NCBI GenBank assembly: GCA_002346535.1
Contig: DDZZ01000038.1
Coordinates: 30,817-64,392 of the forward strand
Direction of reading: 5' to 3'
DNA length: 33,576 nt
From: Opitutales bacterium UBA2995
Lineage (GTDB): Bacteria > Verrucomicrobiota > Verrucomicrobiia > Opitutales > UBA2995
This document shows positions 8,728 to 17,190 of this stretch, in pieces; positions within the stretch are counted from its first letter, which is position 1; each line of letters starts with the position of its first letter. Under the pieces are notes generated by a model that was given only the letters and a program-made list of their open reading frames with translations, searched no databases and had not been told where the DNA came from. Made by a program: the position numbers and the translations under genes.

Positions 8728-9564
8728 ATGTCTTACGAAACCGTTCTATACGAGGTCAGTGACCACATCGCCACCGTTACGCTCAATCGGCCAGACCGGC
8801 TCAACGCAATAACCCGTCAATTGCAAGAGGACCTGTTTAATGCACTTACCGCAGCCGACAAAGATGACGACGTCCGCGTGATCATCCTCACCGGAGCCGG
8901 CCGCGGCTTTTGTGCCGGAGCGGATATGAAAGGCCTCGACGAAACGTCAAACCGCGATTGGTCGGATGTTCCCGATGAAGGATGGGTCAAGGAAAATTGC
9001 AAAGACCACGACATGGAAGGAGTCCGAATCGATTTTCGGAAGACCAACACCTATTTCCCGGGAATTTCCAAGCCCATCATTGGGGCTATCAATGGTGCAT
9101 GCGTAGGATTGGGTTTTGTCCTCCAACTATTTTGCGATATCCGCTTCGCATCAGAAACGGCCCGTTTTGGGACTGCATTCGCCCAACGAGGATTAATCGC
9201 CGAACATGGAAGTAGCTGGATGCTTCCGCGACTCATTGGAGTGTCCAATGCACTCGACCTGCTTTACTCAGCCAGACTAATCAATGCGGACGAAGCCCTG
9301 CGCATGGGATTGGTAAGCCGGGTAATTCCAGCCGACTCATTCATGGATGAAGTCCGCGAATACGCCAACTGGCTTGCGACCGGAGTTTCTCCACGCTCAC
9401 TGAAAGAAATGAAGCGGGAGGTATTCAACGCCCTGTTCCAGACACTCGCTGAAGCAACAGATGCAGCCAACCTGGATATGGCTAGGAGCTTTAAGACCAA
9501 CGACTTCAAAGAAGGCGTCGCTCACTTCATCGAAAAGCGAGCCGCCAACTTTACGGGCAGCTAA
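8728..9564 (+). CDS. Enoyl-CoA hydratase/isomerase (crotonase) family protein, atypical active site
   Basis: A 278-residue crotonase-fold protein with the oxyanion-hole segments FCAGADMKG (61-69) and GACVGLGF (123-130). The two acidic residues used by classical enoyl-CoA hydratases appear to be replaced by Val131 and Phe151 by manual alignment. Instead an acidic residue sits at Glu159 in RGLIAEHGSSWMLPR, the position of the catalytic Asp in PaaG-type isomerases (GLIPDSG pattern). Double-bond isomerisation, or another crotonase reaction, is therefore more likely than simple hydration. It is co-directional with the preceding flavoprotein and is followed by a strong hairpin terminator that separates it from the convergent HAD gene. 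Confidence 0.9.
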   Translation: MSYETVLYEVSDHIATVTLNRPDRLNAITRQLQEDLFNALTAADKDDDVRVIILTGAGRGFCAGADMKGLDETSNRDWSDVPDEGWVKENCKDHDMEGVRIDFRKTNTYFPGISKPIIGAINGACVGLGFVLQLFCDIRFASETARFGTAFAQRGLIAEHGSSWMLPRLIGVSNALDLLYSARLINADEALRMGLVSRVIPADSFMDEVREYANWLATGVSPRSLKEMKREVFNALFQTLAEATDAANLDMARSFKTNDFKEGVAHFIEKRAANFTGS

Positions 9565-9575
9565 ACAACAATTTC

Positions 9576-9606
9576 AATGGGTGGCCCAAAAGGCCGCCCA
9601 TTTTTT
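9576..9606. terminator. Rho-independent terminator between convergent genes
   Basis: AATGGGTGGCC (9576-9586) and GGCCGCCCATT (9592-9602) form an 11-bp stem with one G-U pair and a CAAAA loop, followed by a T-run on the plus strand. It lies 11 bp after the crotonase stop and abuts the stop of the minus-strand HAD gene. It clearly serves the plus strand and may work in both directions. Confidence 0.85.
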
Positions 9607-10315
9607 ATACCCCCAACAGCTTCCCTAACTCCGTCCAGTTTCTCACACGAAGATGGGCAACGGAATCGGATGGTGTTTCTGCGGTAGCGTTGAGCCATAC
9701 CGGGACAAGGCCGGCTGCTGTGGAACCTATTACATCGTTCACCCAAAGATCACCAACATACCAGGTTTTAGCTGGTTCGGAACCCAGCTGCTTGCATGCA
9801 TCCAGAAAAATGGAGGGATGAGGTTTACGCATTCCGAACTCCGCGCTGGATACGACAAATTGAAACGCATCCAAAACGAAGTGTTCTTCCAGATTGTTCC
9901 TGAGAAGTTCAGCACTAAAGATCGTGTTACTCACTACGGCCATAGGAATTTCCATCTTCGTAAGGTCCCGCAATACCCGCACTGAATCTTCAGGAGATGA
10001 ATAGTGAATAATGGAGAGTCGAATGTGTTTTTCCAATGTTTCTGGTGAACCGTTTAGATCGGTTATCCCATCAAGCAGGTTTTCCGAAAGCCAGGATTTT
10101 ACGTGGAACTCCTCCATGCCTGCATGATATATTCGGTCCATGGTATCGGCCAAAGCGTTGGGTAATTGGAATCCCTCCTTCACGTAAGGAGTGAAGATCT
10201 CCGGGGAAAGGTGAGCTCTAACCCGATCATTTAAGCCACCCGAAAAGCTGTCCTTTAGCAATGTGCTCCCAAGGTCGAAAAGTATTGCTTCCGGCTTTTT
10301 TATTTCTCCTTCCAT
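9605..10315 (-). CDS. HAD superfamily hydrolase
   Basis: A 236-residue haloacid-dehalogenase-fold protein. Motif I is AILFDLGSTLL with the nucleophile Asp14; the second Asp of the usual DxD is Gly, as in other FDLGxTL-type members. Motif II is the Ser in VVSNT; the motif III Lys is in GMRKPHPSIF; motif IV is WYVGDLWVNDV. A helical cap lies between residues about 20 and 95. The family hydrolyses phosphate esters, but the substrate is unknown. The gene lies close to the APH-type kinase. HAD and APH domains are fused in vertebrate ACAD10, so a linked role is plausible. The upstream MBL gene ends 12 nt before this start, implying co-transcription. Confidence 0.88.
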   Translation of the reverse strand: MEGEIKKPEAILFDLGSTLLKDSFSGGLNDRVRAHLSPEIFTPYVKEGFQLPNALADTMDRIYHAGMEEFHVKSWLSENLLDGITDLNGSPETLEKHIRLSIIHYSSPEDSVRVLRDLTKMEIPMAVVSNTIFSAELLRNNLEEHFVLDAFQFVVSSAEFGMRKPHPSIFLDACKQLGSEPAKTWYVGDLWVNDVIGSTAAGLVPVWLNATAETPSDSVAHLRVRNWTELGKLLGV

Positions 10316-10327
10316 TAAGTAGTGTAT

Positions 10328-11176
10328 TTAATTCCCAAATACGTCTTCGAATTTTAAGATCTCGTTTAGTCGAACTCCTCTATCGGTCTGCTTGACAGTG
10401 CAAAGCTCGTGGATCGGGTCGTGTTGCATGAATAGGTAAATTTCCTCCTCAACTGCACGGGGTAGAAACTCCGCTTTTTCCTTCATGGTTACCAAGGGCC
10501 TTACATCGTACGCCATCACATAGGGTAGTGAAATGTGTCCGATGGATGGAATCAAATCACCCATATAGGCGACCTTCTTACCATCGGTAATGACCTCGGG
10601 CAACATTTGTGCTTCGGTGTGACCATTGACCCAAAGCACATCGACCCCCGGGATTAAAGGTTCCCCTTCGGTTAAAAACTTCAGCTTCCCACTTTCCTGA
10701 ATGGGCATGATATTATCTTTGCGGAAGGAAGCGCCTTCTCGCGGATTTGGACCGGTCGCCCAATTCCAATGCTTTTCGTTGCTCCAATAGGTTGCATTCG
10801 GAAAAGCGGGAACTACCTCTTCTTTAGATTCATCGTAAACAAAACAACCCCCACAATGATCATGGTGGAGGTGAGTAAGAAAAACATCGGTGATGTCCTC
10901 AGTAGTGAATCCGTGTCGGGCTAAGGAACGCTCCGTTGTATCGTCTCCATGTATATAAAAGTGACCGAGGAATTTTTCCGATTGTTTGTTGCCAATCCCT
11001 GTATCTATCAACATGCGTCTATCTCCCTCCTCGATCAGAAGTGACCGCATCGCCCACGAGCACATATTATTTTCATCGGCCGGATTGAGCTTCTGCCAAA
11101 TGGTTTTTGGCACGGCTCCAAACATGGCACCCCCGTCGAATTTCAAGTGCCCGGTATTGATAGAGAATAGTTTCAT
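10328..11176 (-). CDS. MBL-fold metallo-hydrolase
   Basis: A 282-residue metallo-beta-lactamase-fold hydrolase. The metal motif HxHxDH is seen at H102, H104, D106 and H107 in THLHHDHCGG. A further His lies in NGHTEAQ, the bridging Asp is in YMGDLIPS, and a late His is in MQHDP. The layout resembles N-acyl-homoserine-lactonase or quorum-quenching-like lactonases and other soluble MBL hydrolases. In this island it may open a lactone or cleave a thioester; this is inference. I chose ATG 11176 because MKLFSINTGH is the natural domain start; the frame extends to 11269 but there crosses a palindromic intergenic element. It is probably co-transcribed with the HAD gene and divergent from the kinase. 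Confidence 0.88.
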   Translation of the reverse strand: MKLFSINTGHLKFDGGAMFGAVPKTIWQKLNPADENNMCSWAMRSLLIEEGDRRMLIDTGIGNKQSEKFLGHFYIHGDDTTERSLARHGFTTEDITDVFLTHLHHDHCGGCFVYDESKEEVVPAFPNATYWSNEKHWNWATGPNPREGASFRKDNIMPIQESGKLKFLTEGEPLIPGVDVLWVNGHTEAQMLPEVITDGKKVAYMGDLIPSIGHISLPYVMAYDVRPLVTMKEKAEFLPRAVEEEIYLFMQHDPIHELCTVKQTDRGVRLNEILKFEDVFGN

Positions 11177-11227
11177 TAATATTTGATATTTGTTTAATCT
11201 AGAGGTTATGAAAGCAAGAATAGTAAA

Positions 11228-11280
11228 AGGGTCAAACCTTGCAATCATGCATGCGAATGCAGCATTCAAGGTTTGACCCT
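11228..11280. repeat. Long imperfect palindrome in a divergent intergenic region (REP/MITE-like or regulatory)
   Basis: The arms AGGGTCAAACCTTG (11228-11241) and CAAGGTTTGACCCT (11267-11280) are perfectly complementary over 14 bp. With one bulged base the pairing extends by AAT/ATT. The 25-bp centre is itself partly palindromic (ATGCAT, TGCATGC). There is no T-run, so it is not a typical terminator. Its length suggests a REP-type palindrome mobilised by a Y1 transposase, or an operator in the divergent promoter region of the MBL and kinase genes. No second copy was noticed in the window. Confidence 0.65.
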
Positions 11281-11337
11281 CTCGGTCGGAACAAGGAACC
11301 TATAAATCCCACTTTGTTTATAATCTATTAATTAAAA

Positions 11338-12354
11338 ATGGCTACCCCAAACCTGATTGAGGTCCGCTCCATGCATCGTTTCGACGAAGCGGGACTCAAT
11401 ATCTATTTGGAAAAAGAAATGCTTGGCTACTCGGGTCCGATGCGGGTGCAACAATTTGAGGGAGGTCAGTCCAATCCCACCTTTCTTCTTACGACACCCA
11501 GCGGAAGCTATGTCATGAGAAAAAAACCCCCGGGGGATTTACTTCCAAGCGCCCATGCAGTGGAACGCGAATACCGGCTCTATAAAGCTTTAGCGGATAC
11601 GGACGTGCCTGTTCCTAAAACCTACATCCTTTGCGAAGACAGCTCCATTGTAGGAACTCCCTTTTTCGTGATGGAATACCTGGTAGGCCGTGTGCTCAAA
11701 GACTCAAACTTGCTGGATCAATCTCCGGAAAACCGACGGAAAACTTATTTTGAAATGATCCGCATTTTGGCGGCCCTGCACTCGGTTGACTATGAAGCGC
11801 AAGGTTTGGGCGACTATGGAAAGCCGGGGAATTATTTCGTACGACAAACCGGGCGTTGGACGAAACAATACCTTGCTGCCCAGACGGACGAGATCCCGTC
11901 CATGGATAAGCTCATCAATTGGTTGCCTGAGAATATGCTTGAGGATGACCAGACCAGCATCGTACATGGCGACTATCAGCTCTATAACATGATGTACCAT
12001 CCAACCAAGCCAAAGTGCATCGCTGTCCTGGATTGGGAACTGTCGACCCTTGGCAACCCACTGGCTGACCTGGCCTACAACTGCTTCAGGTATAACGAAC
12101 CCGAAGTTGACCAAACTATAGAGGGGATCCCCACAGAGTCGGAAGGGATAGCAGAATATTGCCGGCTAACCGGTCGGGACGAAATCAAAGGCTGGAACTT
12201 TTGCCTGGCCTTTTCCTTCTTCCGGATGGCCAGCATAATTCAAGGTGTTTACAAACGCGGCCTCGACGGCAACGCAAGCTCCGCCTCCGCCATCCAACAA
12301 AAAGACCGCGTCATCGAAAAAGCAGACATCGCCTGGCGCATTGCCAACCGATAG
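11338..12354 (+). CDS. APH-family phosphotransferase, ACAD10/11-type kinase
   Basis: A 338-residue aminoglycoside-phosphotransferase-fold kinase. Landmarks are the nucleotide-loop segment FEGGQSNPTF (40-49), MRKKPPGDLLPSAHAVEREY with the probable ATP-contacting Lys at about 62-63, the catalytic loop HGDYQLYN (His210, Asp212, Asn217) and the metal-binding Asp232 in VLDWELSTLGNPLADLAY. These segments match the kinase half of human ACAD10/ACAD11 closely as I remember it, and also the stand-alone kinase LvaA of levulinate catabolism. In those systems the kinase phosphorylates a 4-hydroxyacyl-CoA. The matching ACAD is encoded at 26450-27775. The ATG is preceded by an A/T-rich leader with no Shine-Dalgarno sequence. 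It is not an antibiotic-resistance gene. Confidence 0.93.
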   Translation: MATPNLIEVRSMHRFDEAGLNIYLEKEMLGYSGPMRVQQFEGGQSNPTFLLTTPSGSYVMRKKPPGDLLPSAHAVEREYRLYKALADTDVPVPKTYILCEDSSIVGTPFFVMEYLVGRVLKDSNLLDQSPENRRKTYFEMIRILAALHSVDYEAQGLGDYGKPGNYFVRQTGRWTKQYLAAQTDEIPSMDKLINWLPENMLEDDQTSIVHGDYQLYNMMYHPTKPKCIAVLDWELSTLGNPLADLAYNCFRYNEPEVDQTIEGIPTESEGIAEYCRLTGRDEIKGWNFCLAFSFFRMASIIQGVYKRGLDGNASSASAIQQKDRVIEKADIAWRIANR

Positions 12355-12505
12355 ATCCAGGCATATTCTAAATCAATGCGAGCGGTATTCACTGGAGATC
12401 GCTAATGCATTCCATATTTCTCCGTTCTCTCCTTTTCAAAAGGGACAAAAAGACAAATTCTAACAAAAGATAACCGAGCAATATATTCGTTGTCTGGACA
12501 TTCCA

Positions 12506-13798
12506 TTAGTCCTCAAGACTGCAAAATTCGTCGATTGATTCGAGTTGCTTCTTTACAGCCTGAAGGAAACGTGACGCCTCAGCGCCGTCTATAATCCGGT
12601 GATCAAATGAAAGGCAAAGATTTATCATGGACCTAATCTCAACAGAATCCTCATTTTTGTTCGTTACGACGACGGGTCGTTTGATAATGGCCTCAATGGT
12701 GAGGATGGCCGCCTGCGGATGATTGATAATCGCCCCACTCCAAATTGAACCCAATGCGCCAGTGTTATTAAGAGTAAAGGTGCTCCCGCTTGCGTCTTCA
12801 AGTGTCATATTGCCGTTGCGCGCTCGATCTATCATCTGGTCAAGCTGGCGTGCCAGATCCGGAATCGACGCACCTTCAGCATTTTTAATGACTGGAACTA
12901 CCAAGCCGCCATCCGTCGCAACCGCTACTCCGACATTAATCGCACTTTTAAGAATAATGTTTCCATCAACCCAACTGGAATTGATGTAGGGGTTGGACTT
13001 GAGAGCGCCCGCAACTGCAAACAGGGCAATCGGTAAATAGGTCAATGGAACTCCGTGTTCTTTTTCGAAGGACTCTTTATTCGCAGTTCGCAAGGCCACC
13101 AAACCGGTAACATCCACTTCGATGGCAGACCACGCATGGGGGATTTCACTGGTTGACCGGGCCATGCGATCAGCAATCATTCGTCTCACGGCTGTGGGCT
13201 TAATAACTTCGTCGCCAGGCGCCACACCATACACCGAGGCCACCGAAGTTTCCCCGGACTCAATAGCCGCCAAAACGTCCTTTTTGGTTACACGGGCCCC
13301 ACTGCCGGTTCCCTTAATGCTATCGAGATCGATACCATGCTTGGAAGCCAACCGGACAACCACCGGCGAATAACGCTTATTGTTTCCCTTTGAAACGGAT
13401 CCTTTAGTTTCTTTCGGTTGAACTTCGGGAGTAGCTGAATCCATACTCGTATCCAGGAATTCACCACCAGTAGGGCCCACATTGGCTCCCTGGATAAGTG
13501 TTCCGATTCGATTTGATGCCGGCATATCGAACGATTCAGTTGGTTCGCTCTCGGAAATTTCACTTGTGTCCATTTCCGCGATTATGGCTCCCATCGGGAC
13601 CGTTTCACCTTCTTCAGAGATTATTTTAGTGAGCACCCCTGCAGCGGGCGCGGGAAGTTCCATACTCACCTTGTCGGTAACAATCTCTACGATTGACTCG
13701 TATTTTTCGATACTGTCACCAGCCGATTTCAGCCACTCTCCGATTTCTGCTTCAGTGACCGACTCACCCACATGAGGAAGCTCTATCTTCAATATCAT
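12506..13798 (-). CDS. Dihydrolipoamide acyltransferase (E2) of a branched-chain-type 2-oxoacid dehydrogenase
   Basis: A 430-residue E2 core protein. The lipoyl domain covers residues 1-78, with the lipoylated Lys43 in EIVTDKVSMELPAP. An acidic linker with an apparent insert follows, then the peripheral-subunit-binding domain at about 143-180 (RYSPVVVRLASKHGIDL). The catalytic domain runs from about 195 to 425, with His400 and Asp404 in the signature FDHRIIDG. It transfers the acyl group from lipoate to CoA and forms the core of the complex. It lies 81 bp downstream of E1beta on the same strand. The branched-chain assignment follows from the E1 sequences. No E3 gene is in the window, so a shared lipoamide dehydrogenase is expected. 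Confidence 0.93.
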   Translation of the reverse strand: MILKIELPHVGESVTEAEIGEWLKSAGDSIEKYESIVEIVTDKVSMELPAPAAGVLTKIISEEGETVPMGAIIAEMDTSEISESEPTESFDMPASNRIGTLIQGANVGPTGGEFLDTSMDSATPEVQPKETKGSVSKGNNKRYSPVVVRLASKHGIDLDSIKGTGSGARVTKKDVLAAIESGETSVASVYGVAPGDEVIKPTAVRRMIADRMARSTSEIPHAWSAIEVDVTGLVALRTANKESFEKEHGVPLTYLPIALFAVAGALKSNPYINSSWVDGNIILKSAINVGVAVATDGGLVVPVIKNAEGASIPDLARQLDQMIDRARNGNMTLEDASGSTFTLNNTGALGSIWSGAIINHPQAAILTIEAIIKRPVVVTNKNEDSVEIRSMINLCLSFDHRIIDGAEASRFLQAVKKQLESIDEFCSLED

Positions 13799-13879
13799 GG
13801 CCCAAACCTTTCAACTGCCTTCAAAGATGCAGGTAAAAATTTACTCTCAAACTCTGTGTATTGAATCATTATGGAATAA

Positions 13880-14863
13880 TTACAACGTTGCGAGTTTCCT
13901 TATGGCTATTAGCATCTTTTCGGGTGAAGGCATGAAGGCGGCTTCCTGAAGCGGTGAGAACGGCATGGCTGGAATCTCGGGAGGACCCAACCTCATGACC
14001 GGTCCATCCAAGTCAAAGAAGCACTGTTCAGCAATAATAGCGGCCACTTCCGAGGAAATACTCACTGCCGGGGTATCCTCCTGAACAATAAGTGCCTTTC
14101 CAGTTTTTGACACCGATTCGACGATGGTGGCGGCATCAATAGGACGTAACGTTCGCAAATCAACAACCTCGATGTCGATACCCTCCGCAGCTGCGATCTC
14201 TGCAGCTTGAAGCACGTAATGAAGAATGAGACCATAGCTCACAACTGTCATGTCCTTACCCGGTCTCTTAATTTCCGCTCTGCCCAAGGGGAGTGTGTAA
14301 TCATCGGATGGGACATAGCCTTTCACCAATCGGTAAGTGCGTTTGTGCTCCAGGACAATCACCGGGTCATTGGCGCGAATTGCAGAAGCGAGAAGGCCTT
14401 TTGCATCAAAAGGCGTAGAAGGTGCGACAACCGTGAGACCTGGTGTGTGCGAAAACAAGACCTCAATACTTTGAGAGTGATAAAGTCCACCCCGCACTTC
14501 GCCACCGTAGGGGATCCGAATCGTCATGGGTGCGGTCTTAGTTCCGTTGGTTCCATACCTGACCTTGGAGGCTTCTCCAACGAGCTGGTTTATGGCCGGC
14601 CACACAAAGTCAGCAAACTGGACCTCAGCAATCGGACGCATGCCATTAACCGCTGCGCCGAGTGCCACTCCACAAATCAACGACTCCGCTAAGGGTGTGT
14701 CGATTACCCGGTCCTCGCCGAACTCCTCGACAAAACCGTCAGTTGCTAGAAAAACGCCGCCACGGTTTCCCACATCTTCACCCAACAAAATAATCGACTC
14801 ATCCCGGCGCATCTCTTCACGCATTGTTTCACGAATGGCTTGGATAAGAGTTATTTCCGGCAT
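13880..14863 (-). CDS. 2-oxoacid dehydrogenase E1 component, beta subunit (branched-chain type)
   Basis: A 327-residue E1beta subunit, a transketolase pyrimidine-binding domain followed by a C-terminal transketolase-like domain. Visible landmarks are LLGEDVGNRGGVF near residue 26, DTPLAESLICGVALG with the ThDP-contacting Glu, FADFVWPAINQL, and HSQSIEVLFSHTPGL. The pattern agrees with 3-methyl-2-oxobutanoate (branched-chain) dehydrogenase beta subunits rather than homodimeric pyruvate dehydrogenase. Together with E1alpha it decarboxylates 2-oxoacids and acylates the E2 lipoyl group. The start codon overlaps the E1alpha stop by one base (TAATG), a classic sign of translational coupling and 1:1 stoichiometry. 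Confidence 0.94.
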   Translation of the reverse strand: MPEITLIQAIRETMREEMRRDESIILLGEDVGNRGGVFLATDGFVEEFGEDRVIDTPLAESLICGVALGAAVNGMRPIAEVQFADFVWPAINQLVGEASKVRYGTNGTKTAPMTIRIPYGGEVRGGLYHSQSIEVLFSHTPGLTVVAPSTPFDAKGLLASAIRANDPVIVLEHKRTYRLVKGYVPSDDYTLPLGRAEIKRPGKDMTVVSYGLILHYVLQAAEIAAAEGIDIEVVDLRTLRPIDAATIVESVSKTGKALIVQEDTPAVSISSEVAAIIAEQCFFDLDGPVMRLGPPEIPAMPFSPLQEAAFMPSPEKMLIAIRKLATL

Positions 14864-15882
14864 TAGCGAGTAGGTTCAGTCCTTTCAGTCACGTTTTCTA
14901 GAATCGCTTCAACACCCGCGAAGGGCTCATTTTCTACAGTGGCGGTCGCAACGTTCACTTGTTTCTTGGCATCCGAGTGAATCGCTTCATCTTCCGCTTC
15001 AGTAAGTAGTCCTTTGCTCAATAAGAAAGCTGAGGTGATTTTGACCGGATCGCGCTGAGAAATGTATTCGATGTCTTCAGCCGATCGATACCGGGTGTGG
15101 TCGTCATCGGTAGTATGAGGAAGGAGTCGCTCAACGTTCGCCTCAATCAAGGTCGGTCCGTCTCCATTTCTAGCTCGGTCGATTGCGACCTTTGTAACTG
15201 CATAGACTTCCTGGATGTTAGTCCCATCAACCGAGACACCAGGGAAGCCATAACCGGCTGCTCGACTCGCCACTCTATCAATCGCCATCTGTTTATCTAT
15301 AGGAACTGAGATGGCATAGCGATTATTCTCACAAAAAAAGATAATTGGAAGCTTTTGGATTCCAGCAAAATTCATCGATTCGTGCGCGTCACCCTGCGAA
15401 GCGGCACCATCCCCGAAAGAAACAATAGTCACCGCATCCAGGCCGCGCAGCTTGTCGCTTAGAGCCACACCTGCAGCCTGAGGCATCTGGGTCGCAATGA
15501 CATTTGAGAAATTAAACATATCGACCCGCGGATGGGCTCCATGATAAGGGAACTGACGCGCCCCGCTCATCGGCTCACCTTCCTTCGCGAGGAATCCCCT
15601 GAGCATTTCTTCGGGAGTAGCGCCAAGCGCCATCATTGCTGTGGCCTGGCGGTAATAAATCAGGTAGTGATCTTTTGAAGGATCTGTCGCCTCCACACAG
15701 GCTACCTGGGCCGCCTCGTGACCTTGTGCAGAGGCGGCAATAGCGGCTTTCCCCTGCCTGTTAAGCATCCACACACGGTCATCCAGGTATCGGCTAAGCA
15801 CCATGGTGCGATAGAGCGCAACTAAACGCTGGTCGGCGAGTTGTGCTGAATCATCTGAAGGGCTGTGCTTAGAAGCAGGCAT
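14863..15882 (-). CDS. 2-oxoacid dehydrogenase E1 component, alpha subunit (branched-chain type)
   Basis: An E1alpha subunit of 339 residues from ATG 15882; the frame also offers GTG 15906, giving 347. Counting from the GTG, the ThDP-binding motif begins at GDG 165-167 (FGDGAASQGDAHESMNFAG) and closes with NN 194-195 (FFCENNRYAIS). The loop LPHTTDDDHTRYR resembles the active-site loop of branched-chain 2-oxoacid dehydrogenases (HSTSDDSSAYR type). I prefer the ATG because the extra eight residues add nothing to the domain. It heads the order E1alpha-E1beta-E2 on the minus strand. Divergently upstream lies a broken sodium/solute symporter, which may once have imported the substrate. Confidence 0.93.
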   Translation of the reverse strand: MPASKHSPSDDSAQLADQRLVALYRTMVLSRYLDDRVWMLNRQGKAAIAASAQGHEAAQVACVEATDPSKDHYLIYYRQATAMMALGATPEEMLRGFLAKEGEPMSGARQFPYHGAHPRVDMFNFSNVIATQMPQAAGVALSDKLRGLDAVTIVSFGDGAASQGDAHESMNFAGIQKLPIIFFCENNRYAISVPIDKQMAIDRVASRAAGYGFPGVSVDGTNIQEVYAVTKVAIDRARNGDGPTLIEANVERLLPHTTDDDHTRYRSAEDIEYISQRDPVKITSAFLLSKGLLTEAEDEAIHSDAKKQVNVATATVENEPFAGVEAILENVTERTEPTR

Positions 15883-15960
15883 TGTGGAAATTAAAACCCC
15901 AATCACGGGCTCGAGTCAATTACAGTCAGCAATCATTCAATCATAACCATTTTACGTTCG

Positions 15961-16419
15961 GCCAACATTCACGATATACCGAAGCCGATTCGCAGCCATA
16001 GTTTAAAAAATGAACTGTTATGGGCCCGAGTGACAACCGTTATTTTGGAAATAATCGCCGCCAGCTTTGCTCTGTATTCACATTATCGCGACGCAACCCT
16101 TATCGCCTTACTAGGCGCATTTGGTTGGGGAACTTTTGCGGCGTCAATATTTCCGTTGGTAGCCATTGGACTGACCTGGAAAGGCACAACTGTTACCGGT
16201 GCTGCCACGGCCGTTGTCACCGCTCTGTCAATCAACCTCGAAGCCCAATTTGCGGACATCGAGTTTCCTTATGGCTTAAGTGGGTAATTGGTTGCCTTCA
16301 TCAGCTCTATCACACCGTTCCTTGGCGTGTCTCTTTTACCTACAAACCAAAACTTTCCGCCGATATCGATCGTATGATGGTATCTGACTCACCTGAGGCA
16401 CTGAAATTAAAATATCCGC
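15961..16419 (+). pseudogene. Remnant of a sodium:solute symporter (SSS family)
   Basis: The plus strand encodes the C-terminal part of an SSS-type permease. NIHDIPKP resembles the usual HDI(Y/F)RP helix end, then ELLWARVTTVILEIIAA and a long hydrophobic stretch to 16284. A TAA stops the frame at 16285-16287. The similarity continues past it in the same frame (LVAFISSITPFLGVSL). About 16335 one base is lost from a T-rich run, and the reading moves to another frame as FTYKPKLSADIDRMM, the standard SSS tail. The N-terminal two thirds of the transporter are absent. The longest uninterrupted piece is 16030-16287 (GTG start, 85 residues). It is clearly non-functional. Confidence 0.7.
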
Positions 16420-16881
16420 CTAAGCCAGAACTGCCATCCCCAACGCCTCAGCTACAAAAGCTGGTTTTTCTTCACCTTCGATTTCCATTGTTTTGAGGGT
16501 CTTGAGGAGGATGTGGCCGGGAGACTTTTCCCTTACGGAAAGAATTTTGGTGTGGTAGCGAACTTTGGAATTCACCTTGACCGGATTTAGGAAGCGAACC
16601 TTGTCGAGACCGTAGTTGAGGCTCAGGAGGCAGCCCTTGAGCTCTGGAAAATCAGGAGGGCCATGACCGGCCATCAGAGACAAAGACAAAAAGCCATGAC
16701 CAATTGTTGCCCCATATTCAGAATCTTTCATCCGTTCCGGATCCACATGAATGTACTGGTGGTCGTCGGTGCAATCGGCAAAACGGTCGATACGTTCCTG
16801 ATCGATAACAAACCAATCAGTTGGAGTAAGGTCTTTCCCCTCGTAGGTTTTAAGCTCTTCTAAAGTGACTTCGTTTGACAT
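16420..16881 (-). CDS. MaoC-like (R)-specific enoyl-CoA hydratase
   Basis: A 153-residue single hotdog-fold dehydratase. The hydratase-2 motif DxQxxH appears as Asp40-His41-Gln42-Tyr43-Ile44-His45 in FADCTDDHQYIHVDPERM and is followed by GATIGHGFLSLSL. It hydrates trans-2-enoyl-CoA to (R)-3-hydroxyacyl-CoA, probably as a dimer. ATG 16881 is preferred over the longer frame start at 16944 because MSNEVTLEEL is where family members normally begin. It is transcribed convergently to the symporter remnant and divergently from the ThDP enzyme. It complements the (S)-specific route provided by the bifunctional enzyme at 19785, so acyl-CoAs of both stereochemistries could be handled. Confidence 0.9.
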   Translation of the reverse strand: MSNEVTLEELKTYEGKDLTPTDWFVIDQERIDRFADCTDDHQYIHVDPERMKDSEYGATIGHGFLSLSLMAGHGPPDFPELKGCLLSLNYGLDKVRFLNPVKVNSKVRYHTKILSVREKSPGHILLKTLKTMEIEGEEKPAFVAEALGMAVLA

Positions 16882-17190
16882 AGTTGATGGGTTAATGAGG
16901 TTTCTAGGCTCGATTTCAATGGGAAACAAACTACTTTCTCCCACCGCAGCGATCGGGAAAATGCAAAAGAACGCTCAGTAAAGCTTAATTTCAAACTAAA
17001 AGAAGACCAGAAACTCCGGCGATCCGGCTTGAGTCATTGACTTTACGGTTCTTTTCCAATTTTACATACTCAAGCAAGCACGAAACTATTTAGCCTCTTC
17101 TCTCAAGCCTATTTTAACTCTTCTCCCATTGATGCATGATTCTTACGCTCATGTAATCCTTGTTAAGGGGTCTAACAATCGGATCTAAAA
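16882..17190. other. Divergent intergenic region, 309 bp
   Basis: No coding frame or RNA gene is seen. The region separates the minus-strand MaoC gene from the plus-strand ThDP gene and should hold both promoters. A TTGACT occurs at 17037-17042, but no convincing -10 box lies at normal spacing on the plus strand. No strong inverted repeat was noticed. Confidence 0.5.

Noticed and set aside
11338..12354. Aminoglycoside resistance gene
   Set aside because: The APH fold is present, but the sequence pattern is that of the ACAD10/11-linked kinase and the context is acyl-CoA catabolism.
14207..14692. 161-codon plus-strand frame
   Set aside because: It is entirely antisense to the E1beta gene, which has clear family motifs.
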